This document shows positions 23,721-35,420 of a stretch of DNA of 64,000 nucleotides, piece by piece. The notes beneath the pieces were generated by a model. That model saw only the letters and a list, made by a program, of their open reading frames with translations. It was not told the origin of the DNA and did no database searches. The DNA lies in NCBI GenBank assembly GCA_002104905.1, contig MCFE01000366.1, positions 22,949-86,948 of the forward strand, written 5' to 3'. This DNA is from Basidiobolus meristosporus CBS 931.73 (taxonomy: Eukaryota; Basidiobolomycota; Basidiobolomycetes; Basidiobolales; Basidiobolaceae). Both the position numbers and the translations under genes were made by a program. Position 1 is the first letter of the stretch, and every line of letters starts with the position of its first letter.

Positions 23721-24530
23721 CAAAGAACTTTTAGGACAAAGCTCACTCTTAACCGCCAGGATATGTGTGTACTAAATGTAGCTCCCACTTTTTGCCCAAG
23801 AGCTCTCCCCAGTCACCTACCCACAGTCCCCCAGTATCCTCCCTATGAATCCCTCACACATCCTCCCTTCTATTCCTGCCCTTGTCTAGTTAGAGCACTA
23901 ACCATAACAGGAAGGTGTTCACATCCCCACTTTATAACACATTGTTTATTATCTAAGCCCTCCAAGTGACCTATATATCTAACTGAACCAAGTGAGAAGA
24001 CAACAAGATTTGGACAGAATAAACACAAGTCTTTATTACCTTGCTACCTTCTATTGGAAGCTATTCTGAACCAAGTGGTACTGACCTGACCTACAAGCTC
24101 TCCCATTCACCCAGTACAGTCAGTAATAACCCACATGGCAATGCAAAATTAAGAGTTCAATCTTTCCATTGTATTTTTTACCCAAGCCTAGCATATCTAG
24201 CACTCTCAGGAATACCATGCCTAGCCTTTGTAGTGAAGCAACTCCTTTGCCTTTATAGTCAAGCCCAGCTTTATCCATGACCAATATCAGACCAGAGCCT
24301 TTCTGCCAATATTTCCACCACTTGTTGATAATTTTAAGATTTTGAGCTTATTTGTCCCTTTAGTTCAGCTTACACTTTCTTTTGGATAAAACTCTCCTTT
24401 GTTACCCCTGTTCATGACATAAAGAGTTGGCTTCACCAGAGAGATCAACAATGGTAGGCACACTGGAGACACTTATGAAATGGAGAATATACGTAGAACT
24501 GTATTGCTGTAGAATGGAAGTACCCCCCCA
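23721..24530. other. LTR-like or unassigned sequence
   Basis: It includes AATAAACACAAGTCTTTATT near 24020, which resembles the polyadenylation part of retroelement LTRs seen elsewhere here. No partner copy was found in the window and no gene is visible. Confidence 0.3.
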
Positions 24531-27500
24531 TAAAAATAATTTGGTCCTGCATGTGGATCCAATCCATATCACCCATCAGGATCCTGTTTAGAGACTGTCA
24601 TAATACCAGCAGCTTGGAATTAGTGACCCTCTTGACAATCTTATGATAGGATCATGACGGTGTTTGCTAACTTTACTACCAAATAAAGGGATAAAACTTG
24701 ACAAGATTTGATTGGTGTTGTGACAATAATTGCATGGTATTGTTGCAGTCTTTTTGCATTCTACAACACTTTTATGTGTATGCAACCAGCCAAAACATCC
24801 AATTGCCTTATATGGCAAGAAACTTGAAGGTATTTTGATGGTCTTGCAGCAAGACTCTGATGGCAATACATTGGCAGTGTGACAGCCTACAGCTGGTTCT
24901 GTATAATACTACCATACCAACTTACTAAATGGCATTTCCGTTTTCTACCTCCCGTTGTGCAATTCATATATTCCACTGTAGAATCACCTTTCTTTATTTG
25001 CTTACCCACTACTACCTTGGGTATTCCATATATAGTTTGAATCAAAAGAAACTACGGCCTCCCACTTACCAACCTCTATAAACACACACACCTGCCGTAA
25101 TTGACATACTTCCAATTGCCTTATATGGCAAGAAACTTGACGGTATTTTGAAGGCCTCACAGTAAGACTCTGATGGTTTTTTCTTGGCAGTATGACCGCC
25201 TGCTACTGGTTCTGTATAATACTACCATACCAATTTACCAAATGGTATTTCCTTTTTCTACCTCCTGTTGTGCAATTCATATATTCCACTGTAGAATCAC
25301 CCCTCTTTATTTGCTTACCTACTACTACCTTGGGTATTCCACATATAGCTCAAATCAAAAGAACTATGGCCTCCTGCTTACTAACCTCTACAATCACGCA
25401 CACCTGCCACCATTGATGTACTTCTATCACCTCAACTTTTCAGCTTTTTAGTGTGGTACTTGCAAAGTTGCCTTATACCTTGTATTGCTGGTAAAATATA
25501 CATCTTGCAAACGTATGCTTGGTTGTTGCCACTTCTGCCATTAATACCTCCTGAATATCTGCAAAGAACTTCTGGGTATTTAGCCAATATATTCAAACAG
25601 TATATTTCTTCTCCCTGTTGAATTCTAGTCCCCCTTGTAGGTGCACTCTGGCTTTTGTTTGTGTGAATTCCGCATTGAATTGCGTAGAAGTTGGCTTGTG
25701 ACCAAGAGAAATCTGGCATACTACAGTAGAATTTTCCTAATAGAGTTAGTTGCTTATTGCACTTAACCCAACTCTGCATTACTTAACTGATTACCCACGC
25801 ATTGGGGCTGCTTAGCTTCTTAATGCCATAGGCATAGGTGTCTCCATGTGCACATTTGTCCTCAGTATTTTCCAACTCTTTCTGGCTGTTCTCCATATGC
25901 TAACTCATCACATTCATGACAAACTTGAAGATAATATTCTAGATGATATTAGGATTTGGTATTACCTACAACTTGACTTGTCTTCCTATCTCCCCACACA
26001 TCTGCTCCATAGGAAACTCACAAAAGGTGAGGCAAGGCCCAATATTCTCCACACACCAAGCAAGATGGAGTTGAGAATGAATACAGTAGCAGCAGAGATC
26101 TACACATGAAGCTTTATGTTTGTAGTATAGCCACTTAAATCCTGTTACAAACAAATATTTCTACAAAGTCCATATATGACTCCCAATGCTTCCAATGTAC
26201 TCTTGGTAGGAATGCCTTCAGAATGCCACATGAACAAATACATATCCAGTTCATCCAGTCTTTGCATTAGTATTGTTTTATATGCATATAATTATTAATT
26301 GGAGCCCATGAGAAATACTTGGGCTAGCAGATACTGTGTAATATCTTGCCAATTCTTTCAAATTTCTCTGGTATCTCAAAGGGCTCATTTAGCTTGAAAT
26401 GCCCCATGTACAACTTGGTCATCAGTATAGGGATATTGTTGAAAAGTAAATGCATTGCTCACAGTGGAAAGCTTTTGCTCCAACAGATACCCACTGTCTT
26501 AAGTATTGCTGGTTTCCAATTGATTCCATATTCTGGCCAATGGCTTACAGCTTGCCAACTCTGCTGCAATTGCATGCTGACTTCTGTTTGTTCCCTCTGT
26601 TGAAAGATGATGTTCTTAGTGCTGATGTTTGGGTAATGATATTCTGTGTGAGTTATAGAGTAAATCCCCTGGATCTCACATGTTTGACAGCAATACTGTC
26701 CATTGTGCCCAGAAAAACCTGCTATCTTGCAGATGGCTTGGGTATCTTGCATGCAGATAATAATATATGCTTTTACATGATGGCCATTTACTGTTATCCT
26801 GCTGAATGAATACAAAATTCATCCTGCAATGGATACAGGTAGCTATTCAGGTTGGACAGTGATTTAGGCCCAGATACCAGTGAGACAACCATCAGATTAT
26901 TGCTCTGATACTGTAAGATGGGCGGCAGTTTCAGATTGATGAGAATTAGTGGCTAGCAGGATTTGCTGGTAGAGTACCTGATTAATGAGAATCCATCAAG
27001 TGCTTAGGCAAAGGCACGGTCTTATATACCTTTAAAGGAGCCCTTGCTTCTTAGCTGTTTGCAATGTTTGCCATCAAGTATATTGGATATGTTTGCGCTT
27101 GATTGATACTGAGTGTGGTACTGTATAGCTTTGTAATATTTGTTAGACTGTTTCAGCTTCCTCAGACAGGGTATTACTGGAATACATCTGGAGTGTGTAC
27201 AATGTTTTCCCTCAATGATGGTGGATTACTGACAACATGGTCACATGGCAATGGTAGTATTATCAGATGTGAATGCCATGCTACTGTTAACACATGCCGG
27301 AATCTGGACAGTGTCTGGATCATATGTTGCCAGCCACATGATGGTTGTCCAATTGTACCATGTACATGATAAGTTGCATCCTGGTATGATTTTGGCAAGA
27401 GGTAGTAATAAATCCTCAAAGCCCCTATTACTGATATCAGTGGAAATGTGCCACCTCTCTAGCCACAGCATTACACCATTCACCAGTAGATGTATTACAG

Positions 27501-28330
27501 GGCTCACTTGGCTCCATAAGATATCCTTGGCATTTGTTTCAATGGGTGTTGTCTCATTGCATATAGGGACTTGACCAGGCTCATATGTGGCACTGTTGTT
27601 AGGGGAGATAGGCTCAAAATCCATCAGTGAACCTTCTTTGTCAGAGCTATCACTCTACATGCCATACTCAGATGGCTGAGGTGAGCCTAAAGGTGTCACA
27701 AGCTCATCTGACTCAGTTTACACAAGGTGGCAAAGACAGCCAGGTGTCAATATAGAAGTATCAACTGGCCAGCAAGATAATGTTGGTACAGTAGTGAATG
27801 ATGAATGGTCAAATATAATTTGGGTGGCAAAACACTGGCTGTGATCCTTGTAATTCTTCCTATGCTGTCTGCTTACTTCATGGCTGAGAGGCTTGCAACA
27901 ATAGCCACATGGTCTTTTTTTCTCTCCTCTTACGGTGTTGAGTCAAAGTAGTCTTGTCCATGGGGCAAACAGCTTGACCTTCAACAATGTAATGCTATTA
28001 TATCACTTTTTGGTCAATACTCATGTGAATTTAATACAGAGTTGTATTTGAGACATCACACCTACATGAATGTAAGATTCAATGATGACCTGCCATAGTA
28101 AGCACTATAAATAAAGATGTGGTGCCTCATACACATGTATATGTAACACTATTTCCCCTTTGGTCTGACTCACCTCCATATATATGCCACCAAAATATAA
28201 AGCAAAGTTGTCTGGTTCCCAACCAAACCCCACTGCTGATTGCAGCTGAAGAACAGTTGGACAACAGCTTGCTTTGGCATTCAATGCAATAAGTGGGGCT
28301 ACATCCATAAAAGGCCATGTTAGCAGTGTG
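24531..28330 (-). mobile_element. CMC/Plavaka-like DNA transposon, copy C (best preserved)
   Basis: The minus strand holds the most readable transposase of this family in the window. In order it has an N-terminal Cys-containing segment (KKRPCGYCCKPLSHE near 27900) and a long frame at 27241-27624 (NDAKDILWSQVSPVIHLLVN-like, then ISNRGFEDLLLPLAKIIPGC). A central part has LILINLKLPP and SLVSGPKSLSNLNSYLYPL near 26850-26970, then 26459-26815 (ICMQDTQAICKIAGFSGHN, YCCQTCEIQGIYSITHTEY). The C-terminus has an EFPMEQMCGE motif near 26010. These are hallmarks of tnp2-type transposases of CMC elements. Frameshifts and stops remain. The leftmost part (24531-25440) corresponds to 3452-4130 in copy A and contains a 315-bp tandem duplication. 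27970-28330 is the non-coding upstream end. Confidence 0.62.
24798..25420. repeat. Tandem duplication (about 315-bp unit) in copy C
   Basis: CCAATTGCCTTATATGGCAA occurs at about 24798 and again at about 25113. The sequence after each is the same for some 300 bp, including GTAGAATCACC and TTGCTTACC(C/T)ACTACTACC. The units differ by a few percent, so the duplication is not recent. Confidence 0.8.
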
Positions 28331-28429
28331 CCCATTGAGGGTAATAATGCAAACTCCTCAGGCTTTCAGTTAAGTAGGCAATAGAGAACCTCTGCAGAGC
28401 CACAAGCTGATTGTTATGCTCAGTCAGAT

Positions 28430-28870
28430 GAGAATATAGCAAATGCAGTACCCTCAGTTGAAGACCAGCAAGTGGCTGTTATAACATCACCACCATTGTG
28501 GTAGGGTAAAAATACCTCCCACAGACAAGTTTACTCATATAGTCATTATGATATACTTATCCATATTTTATCTTATCAGTATTATCCCTTTCTTCTTTGC
28601 CATATTATCAGTATTATCCCCATATGATGTTTACCCTGATTAGTTATTAGCATTAGTTAACCCAGATGTTATTCAGCTTTGTGATCAGTATATGTTTCTA
28701 CATAAGGCAAGTACCCACGCCAGTACCCGTGACACATGACCTAGGTCTGTGTTACCGTCCTTACCATGTTAATACCATTTATGGTATTTCTATATATAAT
28801 CAATAAATCATCCCTTCTATCAGTAACACTTCTACCTTATTGATTAGCAGTTGATCACTGCACCTGCCTT
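28430..28870 (+). repeat. LTR-like sequence before a gag-like gene
   Basis: It shares landmarks with the minus-strand copy at 2230-2660: AAGTACCCACGCCAGTACCC near 28710, a CTATATATAATC TATA-like box near 28790 and CATCCCTTCTATCAGTAACA near 28812. It lies directly upstream of the gag-like frame at 29124, as a 5' LTR would. Confidence 0.5.
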
Positions 28871-29123
28871 CAACAGTACATCTCAGACCTGCCATCAAGG
28901 AGCTTTTCAGGGTAGTGCGCAAGACACACAGAGGCCTTTGGAGACACTTGGAGCACCTAGGAAGCTAGAGAAGTAGGAGCTTTTACCATAGTGACATATT
29001 GACAAAGACACCAGCAGTTTAGACACAGAGGTTATTGCACTCATCAGACACCTCACACACCTTGAGTTGTGTAGCTTCTCCCAGGTGTACCTCTACACCA
29101 CCACACCACCCATATTAGCAAGT

Positions 29124-30480
29124 ATGTTGTCAGCTCACACCATAGCATTAATGAAGCAATTAGGTGCAGTGGCTGATAGGATAGATGCAATGACCCAGAG
29201 AAATCAGGAAATAGTTTAGAAACAGGATGAGCAGATTATACATGCAGAGCAATCAATATCCCAGGTAGACAAAGCAGTATCTTTGCTACAAAGAAGGAAC
29301 TCAAGTAGCTCACTGCCACAGCCAAGAATTGAGCCATTTCCCAATGTAATGGCAGAGGAGCACCATACAGTCTTTGAAGCACAACAACAGTGCCCAAAGA
29401 TAAAGCCCACAGAAAAACCTATCACAGCATGGGAGGGAGACAATGTGGTGTTCATACCAAAGCCTAAAAATCAAAGGACATTGAAGATCCATGAAGCCAT
29501 TGAGTGCAATAATGAATAGTGGACTAATATTCAAGAGGCTGTCCAAAGTCTAGGACACCGTCAACTTAAGGCTGGCATACCATGGGACCATCAGGAACTC
29601 AAGGCCAAGCAGAATGCACTTGACTTGCTCCATGAGCATTTTCCTGGATTCAAATGGGCAAATAAATTTTGGCCAGCATTGGTATGCTAAGAAAGTCTCT
29701 TAAGAGTAGCAGAAACTATCAAAGGCAGAAGAACAAAGGTGCCATGGCTCAAAACCAGTGGCTTCCTCAAGAGCTGGTTACAAGCAGGGCCAAAAGCTCC
29801 AGACATGCATCAAAGAGATGTCAGGTAGCTGGGAGAGTGCCAATTAGGGTCAAGCAGGCAGACACGGATGCACCAGCACAGCATGTATCAAGGAAAAAGC
29901 ATAGTACCACTCATGAAGCACTCAGTCAAAGTAGCAGTGAAGGACCTGGCAGTGATAAAAGCCAGCAGCTTTTACAGGAGCCCATCACAACTATGGTTGA
30001 GAGCTTGAAACAAGCGGAAAAGAAACGTCAGGTTGCCAGAAGAGTGCCAGCAAGGGACAAGCAGGCCAAAACAGATGCATCAGAGCAGAATTTATCATGG
30101 AGAAAACGTAGTTCACTACAAGAAGCACTCAGACAAAGTAGCAGTGAATGACCTGGCGGTGATCAAGGAAAAGGTAAAGGGAAAAGTGTCTACCCAAGCC
30201 TGAGACAGGAAGGCATGCAAAAAAGCTGCAGTTCTTATTAATTAACACCACAAGCCCGGAACAGACTGAATCCCATCATAGCCAAGAGAATTACCAACAA
30301 GAAAACAGCTGTTTTCACAAGAGTTGGAAGCACAAGCAGTTGAGCTACACTCTAGCAAGGTAGATGAGTTTGCAGAGAAAGGCAATTTGTCTACCACAGC
30401 CTCCACATCCTCCATTGTTGACAGAGTGGAGATCCCACTGACAGACATGGCTACAATGTCAAGAACTCAAGAGACTATCA
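29124..30480 (+). pseudogene. Gag-like retroelement gene, decayed, with a 69-aa tandem repeat
   Basis: From an ATG at 29124 one frame (MLSAHTIALMKQLGAVADRI start, helical, coiled-coil-like) runs with single TAG codons at 29217 and 29517 as far as FPGFKWANKFWPAL near 29680. A shifted frame (29669-30151) follows, rich in Lys, Arg and Gln. It contains two copies of a 69-residue unit (period 207 bp; each ends EAL.QSSSE, with AGTAGCAGTGAA.GACCTGGC at 29930 and 30137). Position behind an LTR-like sequence and the helical N-terminus suggest gag, but I see no zinc knuckle, protease or RT. An orphan gene of another kind cannot be excluded. Confidence 0.4.
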
Positions 30481-31180
30481 CAATGTCTTCAGTGGAATTT
30501 TAAAACATAAATAGGCACACCAAGAGGTTGCAGCACTACTTCAAGAGCAGTGCTCAAGAAAATGCACTTGAATGCTGCAAGGATTTATTGCAAAGGCTGG
30601 CAGATGAGGTGCTAGACCTGGCAGTGCTGGCTGAAGACCAGGATGCATGGAAACCAGTGAATGAACAGTGGCATAAAGCCATTGGGTTCCTGCCAAAATT
30701 ATGGAACCAGAGTGTTACAGCAAAAATACTTATTGAGTGGTTGATTTTAATGGAGTTACTTATTGAGTGTGGGGTTGGGCTTAATGTTACTGTAGGGTAT
30801 AGGGATTTGTATAGGTCAATACAATTAGCAATTGAGGTACAACTGAAGTTTCAATGGAAATAAATCAATTTGTATGCATGAAAAGTAAGAGAAACAGTTA
30901 AGTCAGGAGGTAAGGAGTGTGAAAAAGAGGCAATAGCCAATCTATGCACACAAACATAGGAGGTGATGGAGTGTCCAGGATCAGAAAGTGAGCAAACTGG
31001 CAGAGAACCAATCAAAAACCACCTATACATTGTTTTGATGAAAAACTCTGACCAAGTTTTTTGTGAAATCATGGGTGCAATTATTTTTCAATGGTCTCTG
31101 GATGGTGTCCTGACAGGATCAGTACCTCTTAGTCACAGGGCTTTAACTTTGTGATGCCCTTTTGGCAGGATCATTGAATA
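30410..31180 (+). repeat. Unrecognised repeat family with a short conserved ORF, internal copy
   Basis: A plus frame of 111 codons (30528-30863) encodes FKSSAQENALECCKDLLQRL, then AVLAEDQDAWKPVNEQWHKA. The same protein segment is encoded on the minus strand at 54649-54963, and non-coding DNA on both sides also matches (for example 30840-30870 with 55240-55270, and 31085-31150 with 54960-55030 inverted). The downstream end is a TGTGATG.CCTTTTGG.AGGATC motif (31152) shared with the MITE-like element at 1345. Family unknown. Conservation of the peptide suggests the ORF mattered to the element. Confidence 0.55.
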
Positions 31181-32166
31181 TTTTCTCATAGGGTACCCCT
31201 AGGAGAAGCTGCACAACTTAAGGTGTGTGAAGCATCTGATGGGTTCAGTAACCTCTGGGTCCAAACTGCTAATGTCTCTATCACCAGATCAATATGTGGA
31301 AGCTCCTGCTTCTCTAGCTTCCCAAGCACTCCAAGTGTCTTCAGGAGCTTCTGTGTACTCTTGTGCACTGCCCTGAAATCCTCCCTGATGGCAAGTCTTT
31401 GGCTACTTGTAGAAGGAGGGTGTAGTTAAGAGCTGCTGATCAATCAGGGGAAAGTGTTACTTATAGAAGGGATAACTTAGATGGACTTCCCTTAGGTACT
31501 ATCCCTGAGAAACCAGCCAATATTGATAGAGCAAAAACAAGGGAATCATTGGTGCCCATATGTGTGAAGTATAAGAAGGGGATAACAGCTTGCCATTATG
31601 TATAAACAGTGGTGTGTACTGTGTGTTCACAGTCAGGAGGTGGAAAAATCGCCAAACCTTGACCAAAATGTGTAAGAAACCCAGGGTGTGGTTTCTGGGG
31701 ATGGCATCTTGACAGTAATCTGGTGGTATCCATAGTTGCTTGTCACAAGTTCACTGCCATTTATGCACATTTGATTATATCATTGGAAATGTGCTCTCCA
31801 GGGTACCCATAATACAGCATTTGCTGGAAGTTGCATCAAACACAAGATATTGCAAGTACACCAAATCTCACCAGATCACATTCCCTGACTACTCCTTAGA
31901 AAGATCTCTGTTGCAGGTGTACAGGATTTTGGGGCTTTTATATGGCATGAGGGACTTTTGCTTTAAGGGTTCCTGGCATTGTGTGGAAGCAAATTGAGGT
32001 AGGCCCCACCAACAAATGATTGCTGGTCACTTGAAATCACTGGTTTCATGAATTATGCACTCTGCTGACAAAGCCATTATAGTGTCTGGTGGTTGAGAGA
32101 AGAACTATAGCACCCATATTCCCCTAAATACTTAGAATGGTACTATTGGGCACTGTAGGCGCTTTA
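31181..32166. other. No gene recognised
   Basis: Short frames on both strands show no familiar domains. The sequence is CpG-poor like the transposon arm. Confidence 0.4.
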
Positions 32167-32388
32167 TGTTGTAAATTTTGGCAATTACACCTATATATTC
32201 CCCCAAGTTAGTCACCTCTACCATAGTCTACAAATCCTATGGAATTCTGCCCAGATTCTTTGCCGGGATTCACTTGGAATATTCTTACCAAGAGATCCGG
32301 TACCCAGAACAAGAAGCATCTCAGAGTCGTCCAAACAGCCCCAAACTTTGCACTTGTGCTCTTGGGACCTTCCTGAGCATATTCTACA
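32167..32388 (+). repeat. Solo copia-type LTR (about 222 bp)
   Basis: It starts TGTTGTAAATTTTGGC and ends ATATTCTACA (TG...CA). It matches the decayed copies at 13305-13542 (inverted) and at 18971 behind the copia pol relic. It is less decayed than they are and sits right at the edge of the gene island. No clear target duplication flanks it. Confidence 0.55.
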
Positions 32389-33278
32389 GGTTTGTTTTGC
32401 CAAGACCCTGCTTTTGCTCTTCCAATCACCCCACAAATCACCAGTTCTCCCAACCACTTCCCGCGTCACCAAAACCAAAAGCTCGTGTCCAAAAGGGTCT
32501 CCGGAGGAAGGAAACATCGCCCCCCCCCCCGGCGACTCAACATCCCGGGTGATCATCCACAGAAACCCAGGGACCATCGGGGAAATTAGGGGGGCGAGAC
32601 GGGCGATTGGAGAACTTGGGGGAGCCCGGGACCATTAGGAGTGCGGGGCTCGTCTTGCTGCTGGCCGATCTGATGGATTCCGAAGAGAACTCTGGAATGA
32701 TTTGTGCACGCTGCATCCGTCAGAGATTCCTTCTGGAGGGGGGTCGTTGGTCGATGATCATCGAGCTCTGCCCCTCCCCTGCCTTCCACCGGTTTCCAAC
32801 ACGGTGGCTGATGGCCCGTAAGGTGCATGTGTATGGAAACGCTCCCCAGATGAGGAATGCTACGTTTACTTGTTAGTATCTTTGGACTGAGAAAGGGAGT
32901 TACAATGGTAGAAATAAGACAAGTACGACTGCCCTCGGGGCGATAGGGCGGAGGCGGAAATAAGGAGTGGAGTGGGGTTTGGTGGGGGTAAGAGGTGAGA
33001 GGTGAGGTCACGGAGCAAACACAATCATATGAGCTACTTCATGATGCGATCAGCCTCTACGCCACATTCGGAACAGGGGAAAAGATCGCGCGAACTTGGC
33101 GCACCCGAGGCCGGGCAGAGTTCCTAGGATGCCCGGGTTGTTTACCGCGGACGGTGCCACACACGGCCAACGGTAACACGAGCGCAGCTCGATGGTGAGG
33201 ATCGACCCGGCTTTCATGGTGAGCGGAAGGTTGCCTTGTCTGGTGACCTGGGTCCGGTTGGCCACTCAGAACAACAGG
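32389..33278. other. Island edge: poly-C run and 3' flank of the SANT gene
   Basis: A run of about 13 C lies at 32519-32531. CpG content rises sharply here relative to the left arm. A minus frame at 33050-33265 (TQVTRQGNLPLTMKAGSILT) could be a further exon of the upstream minus gene, but its phase does not fit the GTAAGT donor I see at 33356. Other frames here look accidental. Confidence 0.35.
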
Positions 33279-34725
33279 TCAGACGACTTGTACTGCGAAT
33301 TGCTGTGAGTTCGAGGCGGCCCTTGTTGGCTGGCATAGGAGTATAGAGCTACTTACCATGATCAGATCATTGGGATGAGGGTTATCGAGGGTCAGCTCCC
33401 CTCGGTACCGGCTATCATCCAACACCGCCACGGTGAACACCTCCCCATTCGGCAGGATGTTGGAGATTGGCACCGCGTCCCCCTCGTCATCAAGCAACAG
33501 GATCCCCTTGTTGCCGGGGATCCGGCATAAAGTTCGGATCGTACTCTCCAGGTCCACCGAAGACGAATTCGGGTAGATCACCAGCTTCTGTGGGACCCGT
33601 CTACCCTCATATATCAGCCCAACTTTGGTCTTGTTACTAGCGAGGGAAGCGGGGCTTTGGATTGGGGAGGATGTTGACATCAGGTAATTGCTGGTTAGTA
33701 GGTCGTTTTTCTCGTGTAATTCCACGATGCTGCTACCGTACTTCACGGAGGGTGGAAGCGGGGGCGACGGGGATAAAATCGCCGGCGTGGGCTCGATATG
33801 CTGGTGACCGAAGTGGACCTCCAAGGCGGAAGACATGTCGTCGAAATATTTGTACTTCTTGCCACTCTCTAGCTCCCCCGTGTCCTTGCTATTCTGATCG
33901 TCCCCCGGGGAAAGTCCGTGTGAATACCGTGCGCTAATTGCCAGACCACGAGCGAGAAATTTACCTTGAAGTCCCGACATAGTACCTTCCACCGGTTTCT
34001 ACAGTGCTCTTGGTTCCTGAGGTATCCCGCATCCTGCATTTGCGAGGCAATGGCCTCCCATAGGTCCCGGGGTTTTTTCTTGGGCTTTCCGCCGTCTGCC
34101 TTGTGGCTCTTGTAGAAATTGATCAGGGCAATGGTCTCGTTACGGTGCCAATGCTCCGAGCGTTCCCTTTTCTTGTTTTCCAGACTCATGCGCGGGCTAT
34201 GGGCCTCGTTCAGTCCCAAGGAAATGGAGATGGGGTTGGAAGCGGAAGCGGAAGTGGAAGCACCTAAGACCGGGTCCACGCCCTGACCGTCCATGACCAG
34301 CCCCATATTGACGGCAAGTTCGGGAGAGTTGTATTGCAAAGCGTTAGCCATCTCCTGATAGTACTTGAACTTCTTCAGGCCGAAGTTGTCTTGAGCTTTC
34401 TGCGGAAGACAAGTGGTGGTTAGAAAGGAGAGTGGGGTGGTGGGGAAAACCCTGAAGGTGACGAAAAGGGACTAGGAGGGACCTTGTAATCTCTGCATAG
34501 GACTTTCCATCTATTTCTACAGTGCTCCCGGTTTCTGGCGTAACCGCTGTCCAGCATCTGATCGGCGATCGTCTCCCAAATCTGTTTCGGTTTACTCTTG
34601 GGATCACGAAACTCCTCACGATGGTTCTGATACAGGTTGATCAAGGCGACGGTCTCCTCTCTATCCCAGTGCTCGGAGCGCTCCCGCTTTTTTGACAGTT
34701 CGCTCAGGCTTCCTAGGGTCGACAT
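33279..34725 (-). CDS. Tandem trihelix/SANT-like protein with a C-terminal beta-grasp-like region
   Basis: The ATG is at 34725-34723. Exon 1 (34725-34483) encodes a Myb/SANT-like trihelix domain: RERSEHWDREETVALINLYQ, KQIWETIADQM, then NREHCRNRWKVLCRDYK. An intron of 83 bp (34400-34482) follows. Exon 2 (34399-33965) has a second copy, RERSEHWHRNETIALINFYK to NQEHCRNRWKVLCRDFK. A 71-bp intron (33894-33964) leads to exon 3 with a Ser/Pro-rich linker and a segment (KVGLIYEGRRVPQKLVIYPN, GILLLDDEGDAVPISNILPN) that looks like a ubiquitin/PB1-type beta-grasp fold. The domains suggest a nuclear DNA-binding regulator. The C-terminus is uncertain: reading through gives a stop at 33279, while a GTAAGT donor at 33356 could add further exons. 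Both SANT copies keep their Trp residues. Confidence 0.7.
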
Positions 34726-35420
34726 GGTTCGTTTGTACAAAGACACAGGAAACAGAAGCGGCAATGAAGAGAATGGGGGATGGGAATGGGGGTAGGGTGG
34801 GTACAGGTACAAGTGTAGAGTAAACTAGAACTATACAGCGAAGTAGATTCTGGGATGCAAGGGAACTGGCTCAGCAGAAGATGTGTGGTATAGCAGTATC
34901 GGAGCGGGGAAAAAATATACGCGTGACAGCCACGACGACCCACCCTCTGGCAGTTCCCACGTTGTTCACTTTGGTTCACCCTAGCCCCCCGAATAAATGG
35001 AGAATTTTTGAACCGTTTATTGGGATTGGCCGAATTGAATCAAAATTTTCTCGTGCATATCCGGAGCCAGATTTCCATGAAATAGACTTGGTCAGCAACG
35101 GTAGATCCCATGCTCCCTGCACAACCTACATACGCATGTGCACGATCAGCCCAGCCCAACCCAATCCTAATCCCCGCTCAGAAACCCACCCTCGCATTCG
35201 TCTGGCTCGCTCTTTGTTTAGCTTGATATAGGGCGGGTGTTTGGCTGGGGAATGGGGTGCTACACCCAAGCAGTCAAGTGGCAAGCGGGATGCTTGCTTG
35301 CGGATCTGATCGCGTGGATGTTCAAAGGATGTGGATAATATTTATTGTGAAGTAGATACATAGAATGTCATACCAAGATTGTTGTATACATACACGTAAG
35401 GTTTTGGCCGGGCGGGTGAG
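34726..35420. other. Intergenic: promoter of the SANT gene and 3' flank of ATG2
   Basis: Both neighbouring genes are on the minus strand, so this roughly 700-bp gap should hold the SANT gene promoter and the ATG2 terminator. A pyrimidine-rich tract on the minus strand (34735-34800) precedes the SANT ATG, common for fungal leaders. No other gene was seen. Confidence 0.4.

Noticed and set aside
32586-33011. 141-codon minus-strand ORF near the island edge
   Set aside because: Low-complexity Pro/Ser/His composition, overlapping open frames on the other strand and no recognisable domain. Most likely accidental in GC-rich flank.
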